From an uncultured Rhodocyclaceae bacterium (GTDB taxonomy: Bacteria; Pseudomonadota; Gammaproteobacteria; Burkholderiales; Rhodocyclaceae), in assembly GCA_907163075.1 (NCBI GenBank), contig CAJQTY010000001.1, positions 434,001 through 498,000 on the forward strand: DNA of 64,000 nt, given 5' to 3'. Every line of letters begins with the position of its first letter. The first letter of the stretch is position 1. A program made the translations under genes and the position numbers. Positions 53,489 to 62,963 of the stretch are shown one piece after another. The notes beneath the pieces were generated by a model. The model saw only the letters and a list, made by a program, of their open reading frames with translations. It did not search any database and had not been told where the DNA came from.

Positions 53489-54211
53489 ATGGCTGAACGA
53501 AAAATTCTGGTCGTCGACGACGATAAAAAATTGCGCGATCTGCTGCAACGCTATCTCGGTGAGCAAGGGTTTGCCGTGCGTACTGCGGAAGACGCCAAAA
53601 CGATGGACAAGTCGTTGTCGCGCGACACGTTCGACCTGATCATCCTCGACCTGATGCTTCCCGGTGAAGACGGTCTTTCGATCTGCCGCCGTCTGCGGGC
53701 CAACGAACCGCAACAGCCGATCATCATGCTCACCGCCAAAGGTGATGAGCTTGACCGGATTGTCGGCCTTGAGATGGGGGCCGACGACTATCTGCCCAAA
53801 CCGTTCAATCCACGCGAACTGGTGGCGCGCATCCAGGCCGTCCTGCGCCGTCAGGTGACGGTCGTTCCGGGCGCGCCGACCAGCGAAGACAAGATGATCA
53901 GCTTCAACGATGTTGAAGTCGATCTGGCGACCCGCACGCTCAAACGAAACGGTGAAATCCTGCCGCTGACCACCGGCGAATTCGCGCTGCTCAAGGTACT
54001 GCTCGAACACCCACGTCAGCCGCTCTCGCGCGACCGCCTGATGACGCTGGCGCGGGGCCGGGAGCAAGGTCCATTCGACCGCGCCATCGACGTCCAGGTT
54101 TCGCGCCTGCGCCGGCTCGTTGAACCCGATCCGGCCGCTCCGCGCTATCTGCAAACCGTCTGGGGCTTTGGCTATGTTTTCATCCCGGACGGCCAGAGCG
54201 CGACAAAATAA
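53489..54211 (+). CDS. ompR: OmpR-family response regulator
   Basis: 240 residues: ILVVDDDKKLRDLLQRYL, phospho-acceptor Asp in LIILDLMLPGEDGLS, Lys in DDYLPKPFNPREL, then a winged helix with LTTGEFALLKVLLEHP and DVQVSRLRRLVEPD ending YLQTVWGFGYVF. The DLMLPGEDGLSICRRLR sequence is close to OmpR itself. The kinase gene follows 11 bases later. Confidence 0.92.
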   Translation: MAERKILVVDDDKKLRDLLQRYLGEQGFAVRTAEDAKTMDKSLSRDTFDLIILDLMLPGEDGLSICRRLRANEPQQPIIMLTAKGDELDRIVGLEMGADDYLPKPFNPRELVARIQAVLRRQVTVVPGAPTSEDKMISFNDVEVDLATRTLKRNGEILPLTTGEFALLKVLLEHPRQPLSRDRLMTLARGREQGPFDRAIDVQVSRLRRLVEPDPAAPRYLQTVWGFGYVFIPDGQSATK

Positions 54212-54222
54212 GCGCTGACCGG

Positions 54223-55554
54223 ATGCGACTGGCGACACTCCTTGGCCGGCTTGTTCCGCGTACCCTGCTGGTGCGCACCTTCTTGCTCGTCAGTCTGCTC
54301 ATCTTCGTTTCCGTTGCCACCTGGCTCACGCTGTTCGGACTGGCCGAGCGTGAACCGCGCGCCCGTCAATTGGCGCAACTCGCGGTGAGCGTCGTCAATC
54401 TGACCAACGCCGCCCTCGTCGCGGCCGATCCGGTCAAGCGGGTGGCGCTGCTGCGCGATCTGGCCGAGAGCGAAGGGGTCCAAATCTATCCGGCCGAAGC
54501 CACGGACAGCGTCGTGCCTTTGCCGGACGACTTTTTCTTCCGCGTCATGTTCGACACGATCGAATCCCAATTGGGCCCAGGCACACGATTTGCCGGCATG
54601 GTCAACGGCCAATCAGGCATCTGGGTCAGTTTTTCGATCGACCACGCGGATGAGGACGAGTATTGGCTGATGCTGCCCGGCGAACACGCCGAAAGCGAGT
54701 TCCCCTGGCCATGGCTTGGCTGGGGAGGCGCTTCGCTGGCACTGGCTCTGCTCGTCGCCTGGCTGATTGTCTCCCGCGTCACCCAGCCCCTGCGTGCGCT
54801 GGCCGGTGCCGCCAGCGAAGTCGGCCGCGGCATGCACCCGGCCCCAATCGCTGAAGGCGGTGCCATCGAACTGCGGCAACTCACCGAGGCCTTCAATCGC
54901 ATGTCGGAAGATCTGAAGCGCATCAATGCCGAGCGTGCCGAGGTGCTGGCCGGTATCTCGCACGACCTGAGAACGCCGCTCGCGCGTCTGCGCCTTGAAT
55001 CGGAAATGTCGATCGGCGACGACGATGCCCGCGCCGCCGTCATCGAGGACATCGAGCAAATGGACGCCATAATCGCCCAGTTTCTCGACTACGCGCGCGG
55101 CGAGGGCGAAGAGCAGGCCGAACTGACCGACGTCAATATCCTGGTGACCCAGGTTGCCGGCCTGCAAGACCGGATATCTGGCGTGTCGCGGATGACTCTG
55201 GGCCAACTGCCGCCGGTTCTGATCCAGCGCAAGGCGGTGACGCGCGCGCTCCTCAACCTGCTCGACAATGCGCAAAAATATGGTGGTGATGAAATCGCCG
55301 TGGAGACACGTTGTGTGCCGGGCGAGATCCAGATCGACGTAGTCGACCACGGCCACGGGATACCGGAAGGTGAAATCGAACGCCTGAAACGCCCGTTTAC
55401 GCGTCTTGAAAATGCCCGCTCCAATGCCAGTGGCACCGGGCTCGGGCTGGCGATCGTCGAGCGGATTGCCCGCCTGCACAAGGGTTCGCTTGAACTGCTG
55501 GCGCGCGAAGGAGGCGGCTTGATCGCGCGCCTGCGGCTACCGGTAAGGAACTGA
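54223..55554 (+). CDS. envZ: EnvZ-like sensor histidine kinase
   Basis: 443-residue kinase: helix near the N-terminus (TFLLVSLLIFVSVATWLTLF), periplasmic part, second helix (GWGGASLALALLVAWLIV), HAMP, H-box AGISHDLRTPLARLRLE, N-box NLLDNAQKYGG, G-boxes DHGHGIPEG and GTGLGLAIVERI. EnvZ-type by partner and H-box. Responds to osmolarity or pH in E. coli; the signal here is inferred. Confidence 0.9.
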   Translation: MRLATLLGRLVPRTLLVRTFLLVSLLIFVSVATWLTLFGLAEREPRARQLAQLAVSVVNLTNAALVAADPVKRVALLRDLAESEGVQIYPAEATDSVVPLPDDFFFRVMFDTIESQLGPGTRFAGMVNGQSGIWVSFSIDHADEDEYWLMLPGEHAESEFPWPWLGWGGASLALALLVAWLIVSRVTQPLRALAGAASEVGRGMHPAPIAEGGAIELRQLTEAFNRMSEDLKRINAERAEVLAGISHDLRTPLARLRLESEMSIGDDDARAAVIEDIEQMDAIIAQFLDYARGEGEEQAELTDVNILVTQVAGLQDRISGVSRMTLGQLPPVLIQRKAVTRALLNLLDNAQKYGGDEIAVETRCVPGEIQIDVVDHGHGIPEGEIERLKRPFTRLENARSNASGTGLGLAIVERIARLHKGSLELLAREGGGLIARLRLPVRN

Positions 55555-55558
55555 AACG

Positions 55559-55591
55559 CAAAAAAATGCGCCGGTCGGTTAAGACCGGCGC
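55559..55591 (-). terminator. Intrinsic terminator of ppdK
   Basis: On the minus strand GCGCCGGTC, loop CTTAACC, GACCGGCGC, then a run of T. The hairpin begins about 22 bases past the ppdK stop. The plus-strand side lacks a T-run. Confidence 0.85.
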
Positions 55592-55612
55592 ACCCCGCAA
55601 CTTAGGAAACGC

Positions 55613-58333
55613 TTAGCCGCTGATGGCTGCCTGTGCGGCGGCCAGGCGAGCGATCGGCACGCGGAACGGCGAGCAGCTCACGTAATCGAGCCCGGCGCGA
55701 TGGAAGAAGCCAATCGAAGCCGGATCGCCACCGTGCTCACCGCAAACGCCCAGCTTGATTCCCGGACGCACCGAACGACCCTTTTCGACGGCCATCGTAA
55801 CCAGCAGTCCGACACCTTTCTGGTCGATCGACTGGAAGGGATCCTGCTCGTACATGCCGTCCTTCAGGTAAGTCGGCAGGAACTTGCCAATGTCGTCACG
55901 CGAGAAACCCAGCGTCATCTGCGTCAGATCGTTGGTACCGAAAGAAAAGAACTCGGCCTGCTTGCCGATGCTGTCGGCGACCAGCGCGCCGCGCGGTGTT
56001 TCGATCATGGTACCGACCAGGTAGGCAATCTCGGCGCCGCGTTCGGCAAAAACGGCCGCTGCCGTATCGCGGATGACCTTGGCCTGGGCGTCGTATTCAC
56101 GCACAGTACCGACCAGCGGAACCATGATTTCGACCTTGACGTCGCTGCCCTTGGCCTTGGCGTTGAGCGCGGCTTCGATGATGGCGCGTGACTGCATTTC
56201 AGTGATTTCAGGATAGCAGATCCCGAGACGACAGCCGCGGTGTCCCATCATCGGATTCGATTCGTGCAGGTCATCGACGCGATTACGGATTTCCTCGTAG
56301 GACACGCCCATTTCTTTCGCCATGATGCGCTGATTGGCCTCGTCGTGCGGCAGGAACTCGTGCAAGGGCGGGTCGAGCAGGCGGATGGTGACGGGCAACC
56401 CGTTCATCTCACGGAACAAGCCCTCGAAGTCGCCGCGCTGGATCGGCAGCAACTTGGCCAGCGCCTTGCGACGACCGGCTTCATCGGGCGCCAGAATCAT
56501 CTCGCGCACCGACTTGATGCGGTCACCCTCAAAGAACATATGCTCGGTCCGGCACAGGCCAATGCCGACGGCTCCGAAGTTACGCGCCGCCTTGGCATCT
56601 GCCGGCGTATCGGCATTGGTGCGAATGGCCAGACGCTTGTAACGGTCGGCAAGTTCCATTAGCGAACCGAAGTCGCCGGAAAGCTCCGCATCCTTGGTCG
56701 GAACCTTGCCTTCATAAACCTTGCCGGTTGAACCGTCGAGGGAGACCCAGTCACCTTCCTTGTATACGGAACCATCAACGGTCATCGTGCGTGCTTTCGG
56801 GTCAACGCGTACGGACCCGGCGCCGGAGACGCAGCACTTGCCCATCCCACGCGCAACAACCGCTGCGTGCGAGGTCATTCCACCACGTGCCGTCAGAATG
56901 CCTTTGGCCACGACCATGCCGCGCAAGTCTTCGGGAGAGGTTTCCTGACGTACCAGGATCACATCCTTGCCCTGGGCAACCCATTGTTCGGCTTCGTCAG
57001 CAAAGAAAACGATCTGGCCGGTTGCGGCGCCAGGCGAAGCGGGGAGGCCGCTGGCGATCGAGCGAGCCTTCTTGAGGGCCTGGCCGTCAAACACCGGATG
57101 CAAAAGCTCGTTGAGGCGATCCGGATCAACACGCATCAGCGCCGTTTTTTCGTCGATGAGACCCTGCTTGAGCATTTCGACCGAGGTGCGAACGAGAGCC
57201 GCACCCGTGCGTTTTGCCGAACGCGTTTGCAGCATCCAGAGCTTGTCTTCCTGGATGGTGAACTCGATGTCCTGCATGTCCTTGTAGTGATTTTCCAGAG
57301 CCGTTTCGGTCTTCAGCAGTTCCTTGTAGATCGTGGGCATGATTTCTTCGAGCGACGGGAACTTGCTTGCACGGTCTGCTTCGCTGACTTTTGCCAGTTC
57401 AGCCCAGCGACGCGATCCTTCAAGGGTAATCTGCTGCGGCGTGCGAATGCCGGCCACCACGTCTTCACCCTGGGCGTTGATCAGGAATTCACCGTTGAAG
57501 ATATCTTCGCCTGAAGCGGCATCGCGGGTAAAGGCCACGCCTGTTCCGCTGTTCTGACCAAGGTTGCCGAACACCATCGACTGAATGTTAACGGCGGTTC
57601 CCCAGGAATCCGGAATGTCGTGCATTTGACGGTAATAGACGGCACGGTCGTTGTTCCAGCTCTGAAACACGGCCATGACCGAACCCCAGAGTTGCTCCCA
57701 CGGGTCGGTCGGAAATTCACGGCCGAGGCGTTCGCGGATCATCGCCTTGAACTCGCTAACCATGTGCTTGAGATCATCCGCGCTCAGATCGGTATCGAGC
57801 TCAACGCCCTTCTTTTCCTTTATCTCATCGATGATGACTTCAAAGGGATCATGATCTTCCTTCGACTCGGGTTTCAGGCCCATCACCACATCGCCGTACA
57901 TCTGGACGAAACGGCGGTATGAGTCCCAGGCGAAACGTTCGTTGCCGGATTTTTTGGCCAGACCCGCAACCGCCTCGTCATTGAGACCCAGATTGAGAAT
58001 CGTGTCCATCATGCCGGGCATCGAGGCGCGCGATCCGGAGCGTACCGAAACCAGCAAGGGGTCGGCCGCATCGCCGAATTTTTTTCCCATTTCCTGTTCG
58101 AGGAAGGCCACGCCCTGTCTGACTTCGGTTTCGATCAGCTTCTGGATGGTCTCGGCACCCTGCTCGGTATAAACCGTGCAGGCATCGGTACTGATGGTGA
58201 AGCCGGGAGGCACCGAAATACCCAGACGACACATTTCCGCAAGATTGGCACCCTTGCCCCCCAGCAGATTCTTCATGTCTGCCGTGCCTTCGGTCTTCGA
58301 AGAGCCAAAAACATAAACGAATTTATTCGACAT
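55613..58333 (-). CDS. ppdK: Pyruvate, phosphate dikinase
   Basis: 906-residue enzyme interconverting pyruvate + ATP + Pi and PEP + AMP + PPi. The N-terminal ATP-grasp domain starts FVYVFGSSKTEGTADMKNLL; central phospho-His domain GGMTSHAAVVARGMGKCCVSG (catalytic His); C-terminal TIM barrel with GLCRTEHMFF, VEIMVPLVGT and catalytic Cys in GVCGEHGGDP. ATG 58333 (after GAGGTG) is preferred to a GTG two codons upstream. Links pyruvate supply with gluconeogenesis or PPi-based ATP economy. Confidence 0.96.
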   Translation of the reverse strand: MSNKFVYVFGSSKTEGTADMKNLLGGKGANLAEMCRLGISVPPGFTISTDACTVYTEQGAETIQKLIETEVRQGVAFLEQEMGKKFGDAADPLLVSVRSGSRASMPGMMDTILNLGLNDEAVAGLAKKSGNERFAWDSYRRFVQMYGDVVMGLKPESKEDHDPFEVIIDEIKEKKGVELDTDLSADDLKHMVSEFKAMIRERLGREFPTDPWEQLWGSVMAVFQSWNNDRAVYYRQMHDIPDSWGTAVNIQSMVFGNLGQNSGTGVAFTRDAASGEDIFNGEFLINAQGEDVVAGIRTPQQITLEGSRRWAELAKVSEADRASKFPSLEEIMPTIYKELLKTETALENHYKDMQDIEFTIQEDKLWMLQTRSAKRTGAALVRTSVEMLKQGLIDEKTALMRVDPDRLNELLHPVFDGQALKKARSIASGLPASPGAATGQIVFFADEAEQWVAQGKDVILVRQETSPEDLRGMVVAKGILTARGGMTSHAAVVARGMGKCCVSGAGSVRVDPKARTMTVDGSVYKEGDWVSLDGSTGKVYEGKVPTKDAELSGDFGSLMELADRYKRLAIRTNADTPADAKAARNFGAVGIGLCRTEHMFFEGDRIKSVREMILAPDEAGRRKALAKLLPIQRGDFEGLFREMNGLPVTIRLLDPPLHEFLPHDEANQRIMAKEMGVSYEEIRNRVDDLHESNPMMGHRGCRLGICYPEITEMQSRAIIEAALNAKAKGSDVKVEIMVPLVGTVREYDAQAKVIRDTAAAVFAERGAEIAYLVGTMIETPRGALVADSIGKQAEFFSFGTNDLTQMTLGFSRDDIGKFLPTYLKDGMYEQDPFQSIDQKGVGLLVTMAVEKGRSVRPGIKLGVCGEHGGDPASIGFFHRAGLDYVSCSPFRVPIARLAAAQAAISG

Positions 58334-58575
58334 ATACACCTCACGTAAACGGATAAAGGAAAACTTTCAGGCTGAACTGTTCCCGTAATTCTTGTATTTG
58401 ATGATTTGAAGAGAGTTGATTGCTTGTTTTGACAAACTTAACGCTCTTAACCGCTAACTATAGCAAGGATCGGCTGATGTTGCTTCTGCCATAACGCAAT
58501 TGCATCGAAAATCTTGCCGGCAGGGCGCATGCCTTCGACGATATCCTTGTGGGAAATACGGCCAGGCGGCAAAAA
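58334..58575. other. Intergenic region between ispF and ppdK
   Basis: Carries the ppdK promoter (not resolved). Directly after the ispF stop and in the same frame is an open run of ~42 codons ending at 58447 (ISHKDIVEGMRPAGKIFDAI and so on). It lacks a start with a ribosome binding site; it may be a remnant or chance. Confidence 0.3.
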
Positions 58576-59055
58576 TCAGAGGCTGCGCTCGATCAGGGCC
58601 AGCGCGTCGGCCGAAATCCCCTCCTCCCGCCCGACAAAACCCAGGCGTTCGGCGGTTTTCGCCTTGACGTTGACGCAATCTTCGGGAATCTGCAAATCGG
58701 CAGCGAGGTTGGCGATCATTTGCGGGATATGCGGGGCCATTTTCGGGCGCTGCGCGTTGATCGTCGAATCGACGTTTATGATCTGCCAGCCGGCCTGAAT
58801 CAGCATTACGCGCGTGGCGCGCAGGAGTACCCGGCTGTCGGCACCGTGGTAGCGCTCGTCGGTGTCGGGGAAATGCCGCCCGATATCGCCCAGGCCGGCC
58901 GCCCCGAGCAGCGCATCGATAATTGCATGCAACAGCACGTCGGCGTCCGAATGGCCGAGCAGCCCGCGTTCGTGGGGAATATCGACACCGCCGATGATCA
59001 GCTTGCGCCCGGCGACCAGCGCATGAATATCCCCGCCCTGCCCGACACGAATCAT
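58576..59055 (-). CDS. ispF: 2-C-methyl-D-erythritol 2,4-cyclodiphosphate synthase
   Basis: 159-residue trimeric enzyme of the MEP isoprenoid pathway. [20 protein letters not shown] at the start (metal D-x-H), [32 protein letters not shown] (metal His), [20 protein letters not shown] at the end. Its start overlaps the ispD stop by four bases. Confidence 0.95.
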   Translation of the reverse strand: MIRVGQGGDIHALVAGRKLIIGGVDIPHERGLLGHSDADVLLHAIIDALLGAAGLGDIGRHFPDTDERYHGADSRVLLRATRVMLIQAGWQIINVDSTINAQRPKMAPHIPQMIANLAADLQIPEDCVNVKAKTAERLGFVGREEGISADALALIERSL

Positions 59056-59741
59056 GCATCTCTCCCCTGCAAAATGAGTTCGGCCAGGCGCAGGTCGGCG
59101 GGGAAGGTCACCTTGAGGTTGCTCGCATCGGCACGAACGAGACGCGGTTTGAAACCCGCCGCTTCGATGGCGCCGGCTTCGTCAGTAAGCGCGAAGTTTC
59201 CGGCCAGCGCCTTGCGCAGCAAAGCGTAACGGAACATCTGCGGCGTTTGCGCCTGCCACAGGCCTTCGCGCGCCTCGGTGGCGGCCACCCGCTGTTCCGC
59301 GTCGGCACGCTTCAGGGTGTCGGCGACCGGCGTCGCCAGGATGCCGCCGACCGGATCGTCGGCCAGTTCATCGCACAGCGTGGCGAGCATTTCCTGGGAA
59401 AGACACGGGCGAGCGGCATCATGCACCAGCACCCAGTCGTCGTCGTCGAAAACGCCGCCAGCGGACGACAGGCCATTCGCCACGCTCTCGGCGCGTGTCA
59501 CGCCGCCGCAAAAAACGGCCCGCAGCTTGGGACCGATGCTCGTCCAGTCATACGCTTTCCACCATTCGTCACCCGGCGACAGCACAACCCAGACACGTTC
59601 GATGCGCTCGCATCGGCAGAGCGCGGCAAGCGCGTGATGGATCAATGGACGGCCGGCCAGCTCGATATACTGTTTTGGCACTTCCGACCCGAAGCGCGCG
59701 CCGCTACCGGCGGCTGGAACGATGGCATAATGACGTGGCAT
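59052..59741 (-). CDS. ispD: 2-C-methyl-D-erythritol 4-phosphate cytidylyltransferase
   Basis: 229-residue nucleotidyltransferase of the MEP pathway. [20 protein letters not shown] with the Lys of the CTP-binding loop, [38 protein letters not shown] and [15 protein letters not shown]. ispD-ispF is the usual pair in Betaproteobacteria. Confidence 0.95.
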   Translation of the reverse strand: MPRHYAIVPAAGSGARFGSEVPKQYIELAGRPLIHHALAALCRCERIERVWVVLSPGDEWWKAYDWTSIGPKLRAVFCGGVTRAESVANGLSSAGGVFDDDDWVLVHDAARPCLSQEMLATLCDELADDPVGGILATPVADTLKRADAEQRVAATEAREGLWQAQTPQMFRYALLRKALAGNFALTDEAGAIEAAGFKPRLVRADASNLKVTFPADLRLAELILQGRDA

Positions 59742-59841
59742 GGCATGATTCTAACCGAATCGCTTCGGCGCCGCGCCGCGCGCACGCCGCTTGCAATTGC
59801 TCGTTACCATCCCATAATAGGATCAGAGGAGGTATCCAGCC

Positions 59842-60651
59842 ATGAAGCCGAGTATTCGCCCTGCCGCTGTCGCCGGGATGTTCTACCCGGGATCGGCCGT
59901 TACCCTGGCGCGCGAGCTTGCGCAGATGCTGGACGATGCCCCGCAAAAACAGGTCGCGCGGCCGAAGGCGATCATTGTCCCGCATGCTGGCTATGCTTAT
60001 TCCGGACCGATCGCCGCGAGCATTTACGCGTCGCTTGGCGCCCTGCGCGGCACCGTTCGGCGCATTACCCTGCTTGGCCCGACGCATCGCATCGCGGTAA
60101 GCGGGCTGGCTCTGCCGGCCAGTACGGCTTTCGCCACGCCGCTTGGCACGGTTCCGATTGACCAGCAGGCCGTCGCGGCCATTGTCGATCTGCCGCAGGT
60201 AATCGTCCATGCGGCAACCCATGCGCAGGAGCATTCGCTGGAGGTCCAGCTTCCCTTCCTGCAAACGGTATTCGGGGACTTTTCGCTGCTCCCGCTAGCC
60301 GTCGGTGACGCTTCGCCAGAACAGGTCGCGGAGGTTCTGGAACGACTTTGGGGCGGTGAGGAAACGCTGATCGTCATCAGTTCGGACCTCTCGCACTATC
60401 TGCCGTACGACATCGCGCGCGGAACGGATGCGCAGACGGCGCGTCATATACTTGATCTCGACCCAACGCTTGATCACCGGCAAGCCTGCGGCGCCACGCC
60501 CGTCAATGGCCTGCTGCTCGCCGCCCGCAGACACGGACTGCAGGCACAGCTGATCGACCTGCGCAACTCGGGCGATACGGCCGGCGACAGGTCCCGCGTA
60601 GTCGGCTACGGCGCTTTCGCATTTCATGAGGTAGACCAGCATGCAAATTGA
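59842..60651 (+). CDS. amrB: AmmeMemoRadiSam system protein B (MEMO1-like)
   Basis: 269-residue Memo-family protein, related to extradiol dioxygenases. RPAAVAGMFYPGSAVTLARE, IVPHAGYAYSGPIAASIYAS and LLGPTHRIAVSG, and VISSDLSHYLPYDIARGTD. The human homologue MEMO1 is a metal-binding protein (iron and copper have been reported). First of three overlapping genes (11-base overlap). AGGAGG lies 7-8 bases before the ATG. Confidence 0.93.
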   Translation: MKPSIRPAAVAGMFYPGSAVTLARELAQMLDDAPQKQVARPKAIIVPHAGYAYSGPIAASIYASLGALRGTVRRITLLGPTHRIAVSGLALPASTAFATPLGTVPIDQQAVAAIVDLPQVIVHAATHAQEHSLEVQLPFLQTVFGDFSLLPLAVGDASPEQVAEVLERLWGGEETLIVISSDLSHYLPYDIARGTDAQTARHILDLDPTLDHRQACGATPVNGLLLAARRHGLQAQLIDLRNSGDTAGDRSRVVGYGAFAFHEVDQHAN

Positions 60652-61189
60652 TCCCCTTGGTTTCGCCCTGTTGACCATCGCACGCAACGCCATCGACACC
60701 CGTTTCGGGCACGACGCCGACACGGTCGTCTCGCATCCCGATCTTTCGCAGCCTAGAGCGACATTTGTAACGCTGACCCAGAACGGGCAACTGCGCGGCT
60801 GCATCGGCAGCCTGGAAGCACATCGCCCGCTGGCCAGGGATGTCGCCGAGAACGCCATCGCCGCCGCCTTTCATGACCCTCGCTTTCCGCCGCTAAAAAG
60901 CGAGGAACTGGAGCGCACCCGCGTCGAGGTTTCGCTGCTCGAACCGTCGGAGCCGATTGATTTCGTCGATGAAGCCGACGCCATCGCACAGCTTCGTCCC
61001 GGCGTCGATGGCGTGATCCTGACGCATGGGCATCGACGCGCGACTTTTCTGCCACAGGTCTGGGAAGCGCTTCCGGATCCCGGGAAGTTTCTCGAGCAAC
61101 TCAAGCTGAAGGCGGGTTTGTCGGCGGACTTCTGGGACGAGAGGATCAGCCTCGCCCGTTACGTCGTACAAAAATGGAAAGAAACGTGA
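60641..61189 (+). CDS. amrA: AmmeMemoRadiSam system protein A (AMMECR1-like)
   Basis: 182-residue AMMECR1-domain protein. FVTLTQNGQLRGCIGSLEAH (the LRGCIG signature), RPLARDVAENAIAAAFHDPRF, VEVSLLEPSEPIDF, GHRRATFLPQVWE. The domain's biochemical role is not established. Overlaps both neighbours (11 and 16 bases). Confidence 0.95.
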   Translation: MQIDPLGFALLTIARNAIDTRFGHDADTVVSHPDLSQPRATFVTLTQNGQLRGCIGSLEAHRPLARDVAENAIAAAFHDPRFPPLKSEELERTRVEVSLLEPSEPIDFVDEADAIAQLRPGVDGVILTHGHRRATFLPQVWEALPDPGKFLEQLKLKAGLSADFWDERISLARYVVQKWKET

Positions 61190-62286
61190 AAACCCCGGAA
61201 TCGTCCCACCCGGCGCGCTGGTGGCACGCTTTGCCCATCGAGGAAGGAAAGCCGGCACGCATCCAGTGCGATCTCTGCCCGCGCGACTGCAAGCTGCATG
61301 ACGGCCAGCGCGGCGCCTGCTTCGTGCGCCAGAACATCGGGGAGCGGATGGTGCTGACCACCTACGGCAGATCCTCGGGTTTTTGCATTGATCCGATTGA
61401 AAAAAAGCCGCTCAACCACTTCCATCCCGGCTCGTCGATACTTTCGTTCGGCACGGCCGGCTGCAATCTCGCGTGCAAGTTCTGCCAGAACTGGGATATC
61501 TCGAAGTCGAAAGACATGGATCGCCTGATGGACGCCGCCAGCCCGGAGGGGATCGCCGGCGCGGCAGCGGCCTACGGCGCACAATCGGTGGCCTTCACGT
61601 ACAATGACCCGGTCATTTTTGCCGAATACGCCATCGACACCGCAATGGCCTGCCGCAAGGGCGGGATCAAGACCGTGGCGGTCACCGCCGGTTATATTCA
61701 CCCACAACCGGCGAGGGAATTCTACGCGGTGATGGACGCCGCCAATGTCGACCTCAAGGCCTTCACCGACGATTTTTATGTCAAACTCTGCGGCGGCCGG
61801 CTGCAGCCGGTTCTCGACGTGCTTACCTACATCCACCACGAAACCAATTGCTGGCTGGAGATCACGACCCTGCTCATCCCCGGCCGCAACGATTCATCGG
61901 CGGAGATCAAGGCGCTCGCCGAGTGGGTCGCCCATGAACTCGGAGCCGACGTCCCGGTGCACTTCACCGCCTTCCATCCGGACTGGAAGATGGACGATTT
62001 GCCAAACACACCGGCATCCACGCTCGCCCACGCACGACGCATCGCCATGGACGCCGGCCTGCACTACGTCTACACCGGCAACGTACACGACACGGAAGGC
62101 GGCACGACGTTCTGCCCGACCTGCCACGCCGCGCTGATCGAGCGCGACTGGTACACCATTCGGCACTACGATCTGCCCGGCGACGGCCGCTGTCCGCACT
62201 GCCGGACTCTGATTGCCGGGCGTTTCGGCAAATTCGGAAGACCTTTCGGTGCCCAGCGCATCCCGGTCCGGCTCGCGCGCCGATGA
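61174..62286 (+). CDS. amrS: AmmeMemoRadiSam system radical SAM enzyme
   Basis: 370-residue radical SAM protein. IQCDLCPRDCKLHDGQRGAC at the N-terminus (extra Cys cluster), SAM-cluster motif GCNLACKFCQNWDIS (CxxxCxxC), GGIKTVAVTAGYIHP, ITTLLIPGRNDS, and a C-terminal TFCPTCHAALIERDW plus CPHCRTLIAG with extra Cys pairs. Related to PflA-type activases. The three-gene set occurs across bacteria and archaea; its reaction is not well defined. Overlaps the next gene by four bases. Confidence 0.95.
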   Translation: MERNVKTPESSHPARWWHALPIEEGKPARIQCDLCPRDCKLHDGQRGACFVRQNIGERMVLTTYGRSSGFCIDPIEKKPLNHFHPGSSILSFGTAGCNLACKFCQNWDISKSKDMDRLMDAASPEGIAGAAAAYGAQSVAFTYNDPVIFAEYAIDTAMACRKGGIKTVAVTAGYIHPQPAREFYAVMDAANVDLKAFTDDFYVKLCGGRLQPVLDVLTYIHHETNCWLEITTLLIPGRNDSSAEIKALAEWVAHELGADVPVHFTAFHPDWKMDDLPNTPASTLAHARRIAMDAGLHYVYTGNVHDTEGGTTFCPTCHAALIERDWYTIRHYDLPGDGRCPHCRTLIAGRFGKFGRPFGAQRIPVRLARR

Positions 62287-62963
62287 TCGACCTCACCCCC
62301 GACGGCTTCGGAATTCCGGTTTCCGTCCATTCCGAGCATGGATTGCTGCACGGCAGGCTGGCACTTCTGCCCGGGGTCCGTGGCATCGTCGTGCTGGCGC
62401 ACGCGGCGATGGCTCTGGATGAACGCGATGACGTGCTGGCCGGAATTTTCCGCCATGCCGGCCTATCAACGCTGAGCGTTGACCTGCTTGCACGGCAGGA
62501 AGAACATTTCTCCGATGTTCATAACAACGTTCCGCTGCTCTCCAAACGACTGCTCGACTTTCTTGATCTGATCAAGGACAGGATGCAACTCGGCGAACTC
62601 CGGACGCAGCCGATCGGCCTGTGCGCAGCCAACGCCACGTCGCCGGTCGCCGTCCGCGTCGCCGCCCAGCGTGATCACGACATTGCCGCCGTCGTCTGCC
62701 GAGGCGGCCTGATCGACCTTGCCGGAATGCTTTACCTGCGCTCGCTCGAGTCGCCCCTGCTCCTGCTGCTTGAAGAATCGGACACGCAGCACATCGCCAG
62801 CAACCGGCGAGCCTTGCAGGAAGTGACCTGCCGCAAGGAACTGAAATTTATCCCGGAAATCGGCATCGACTACGCCACGTCGGCCGGGTTCGAAGCCGCC
62901 GCCGGTGAAGCTGCACGGTGGTTCGTCCGCTGTTTCGACGAAGCGTCCTCCGCTACGCCCTGA
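62283..62963 (+). CDS. Alpha/beta-hydrolase-like protein without evident catalytic triad
   Basis: 226 residues, dienelactone-hydrolase-like: GIVVLAHAAMALDERDDVLAG, VDLLARQEEHFSDVHNN, IAAVVCRGGLIDLAGMLYL, LLLLLEESDTQHIASNRRAL. The nucleophile elbow, normally GxSxG (FGASTGA), reads GLCAANATSP, so the nucleophile position holds Asn. The usual terminal His (ATHLFEEPG) reads IGIDYATSAG. Only the acidic residue (EESD) remains. Probably a non-catalytic or altered-function partner of the radical SAM operon, to which it is coupled by a 4-base overlap. Confidence 0.75.
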   Translation: MIDLTPDGFGIPVSVHSEHGLLHGRLALLPGVRGIVVLAHAAMALDERDDVLAGIFRHAGLSTLSVDLLARQEEHFSDVHNNVPLLSKRLLDFLDLIKDRMQLGELRTQPIGLCAANATSPVAVRVAAQRDHDIAAVVCRGGLIDLAGMLYLRSLESPLLLLLEESDTQHIASNRRALQEVTCRKELKFIPEIGIDYATSAGFEAAAGEAARWFVRCFDEASSATP

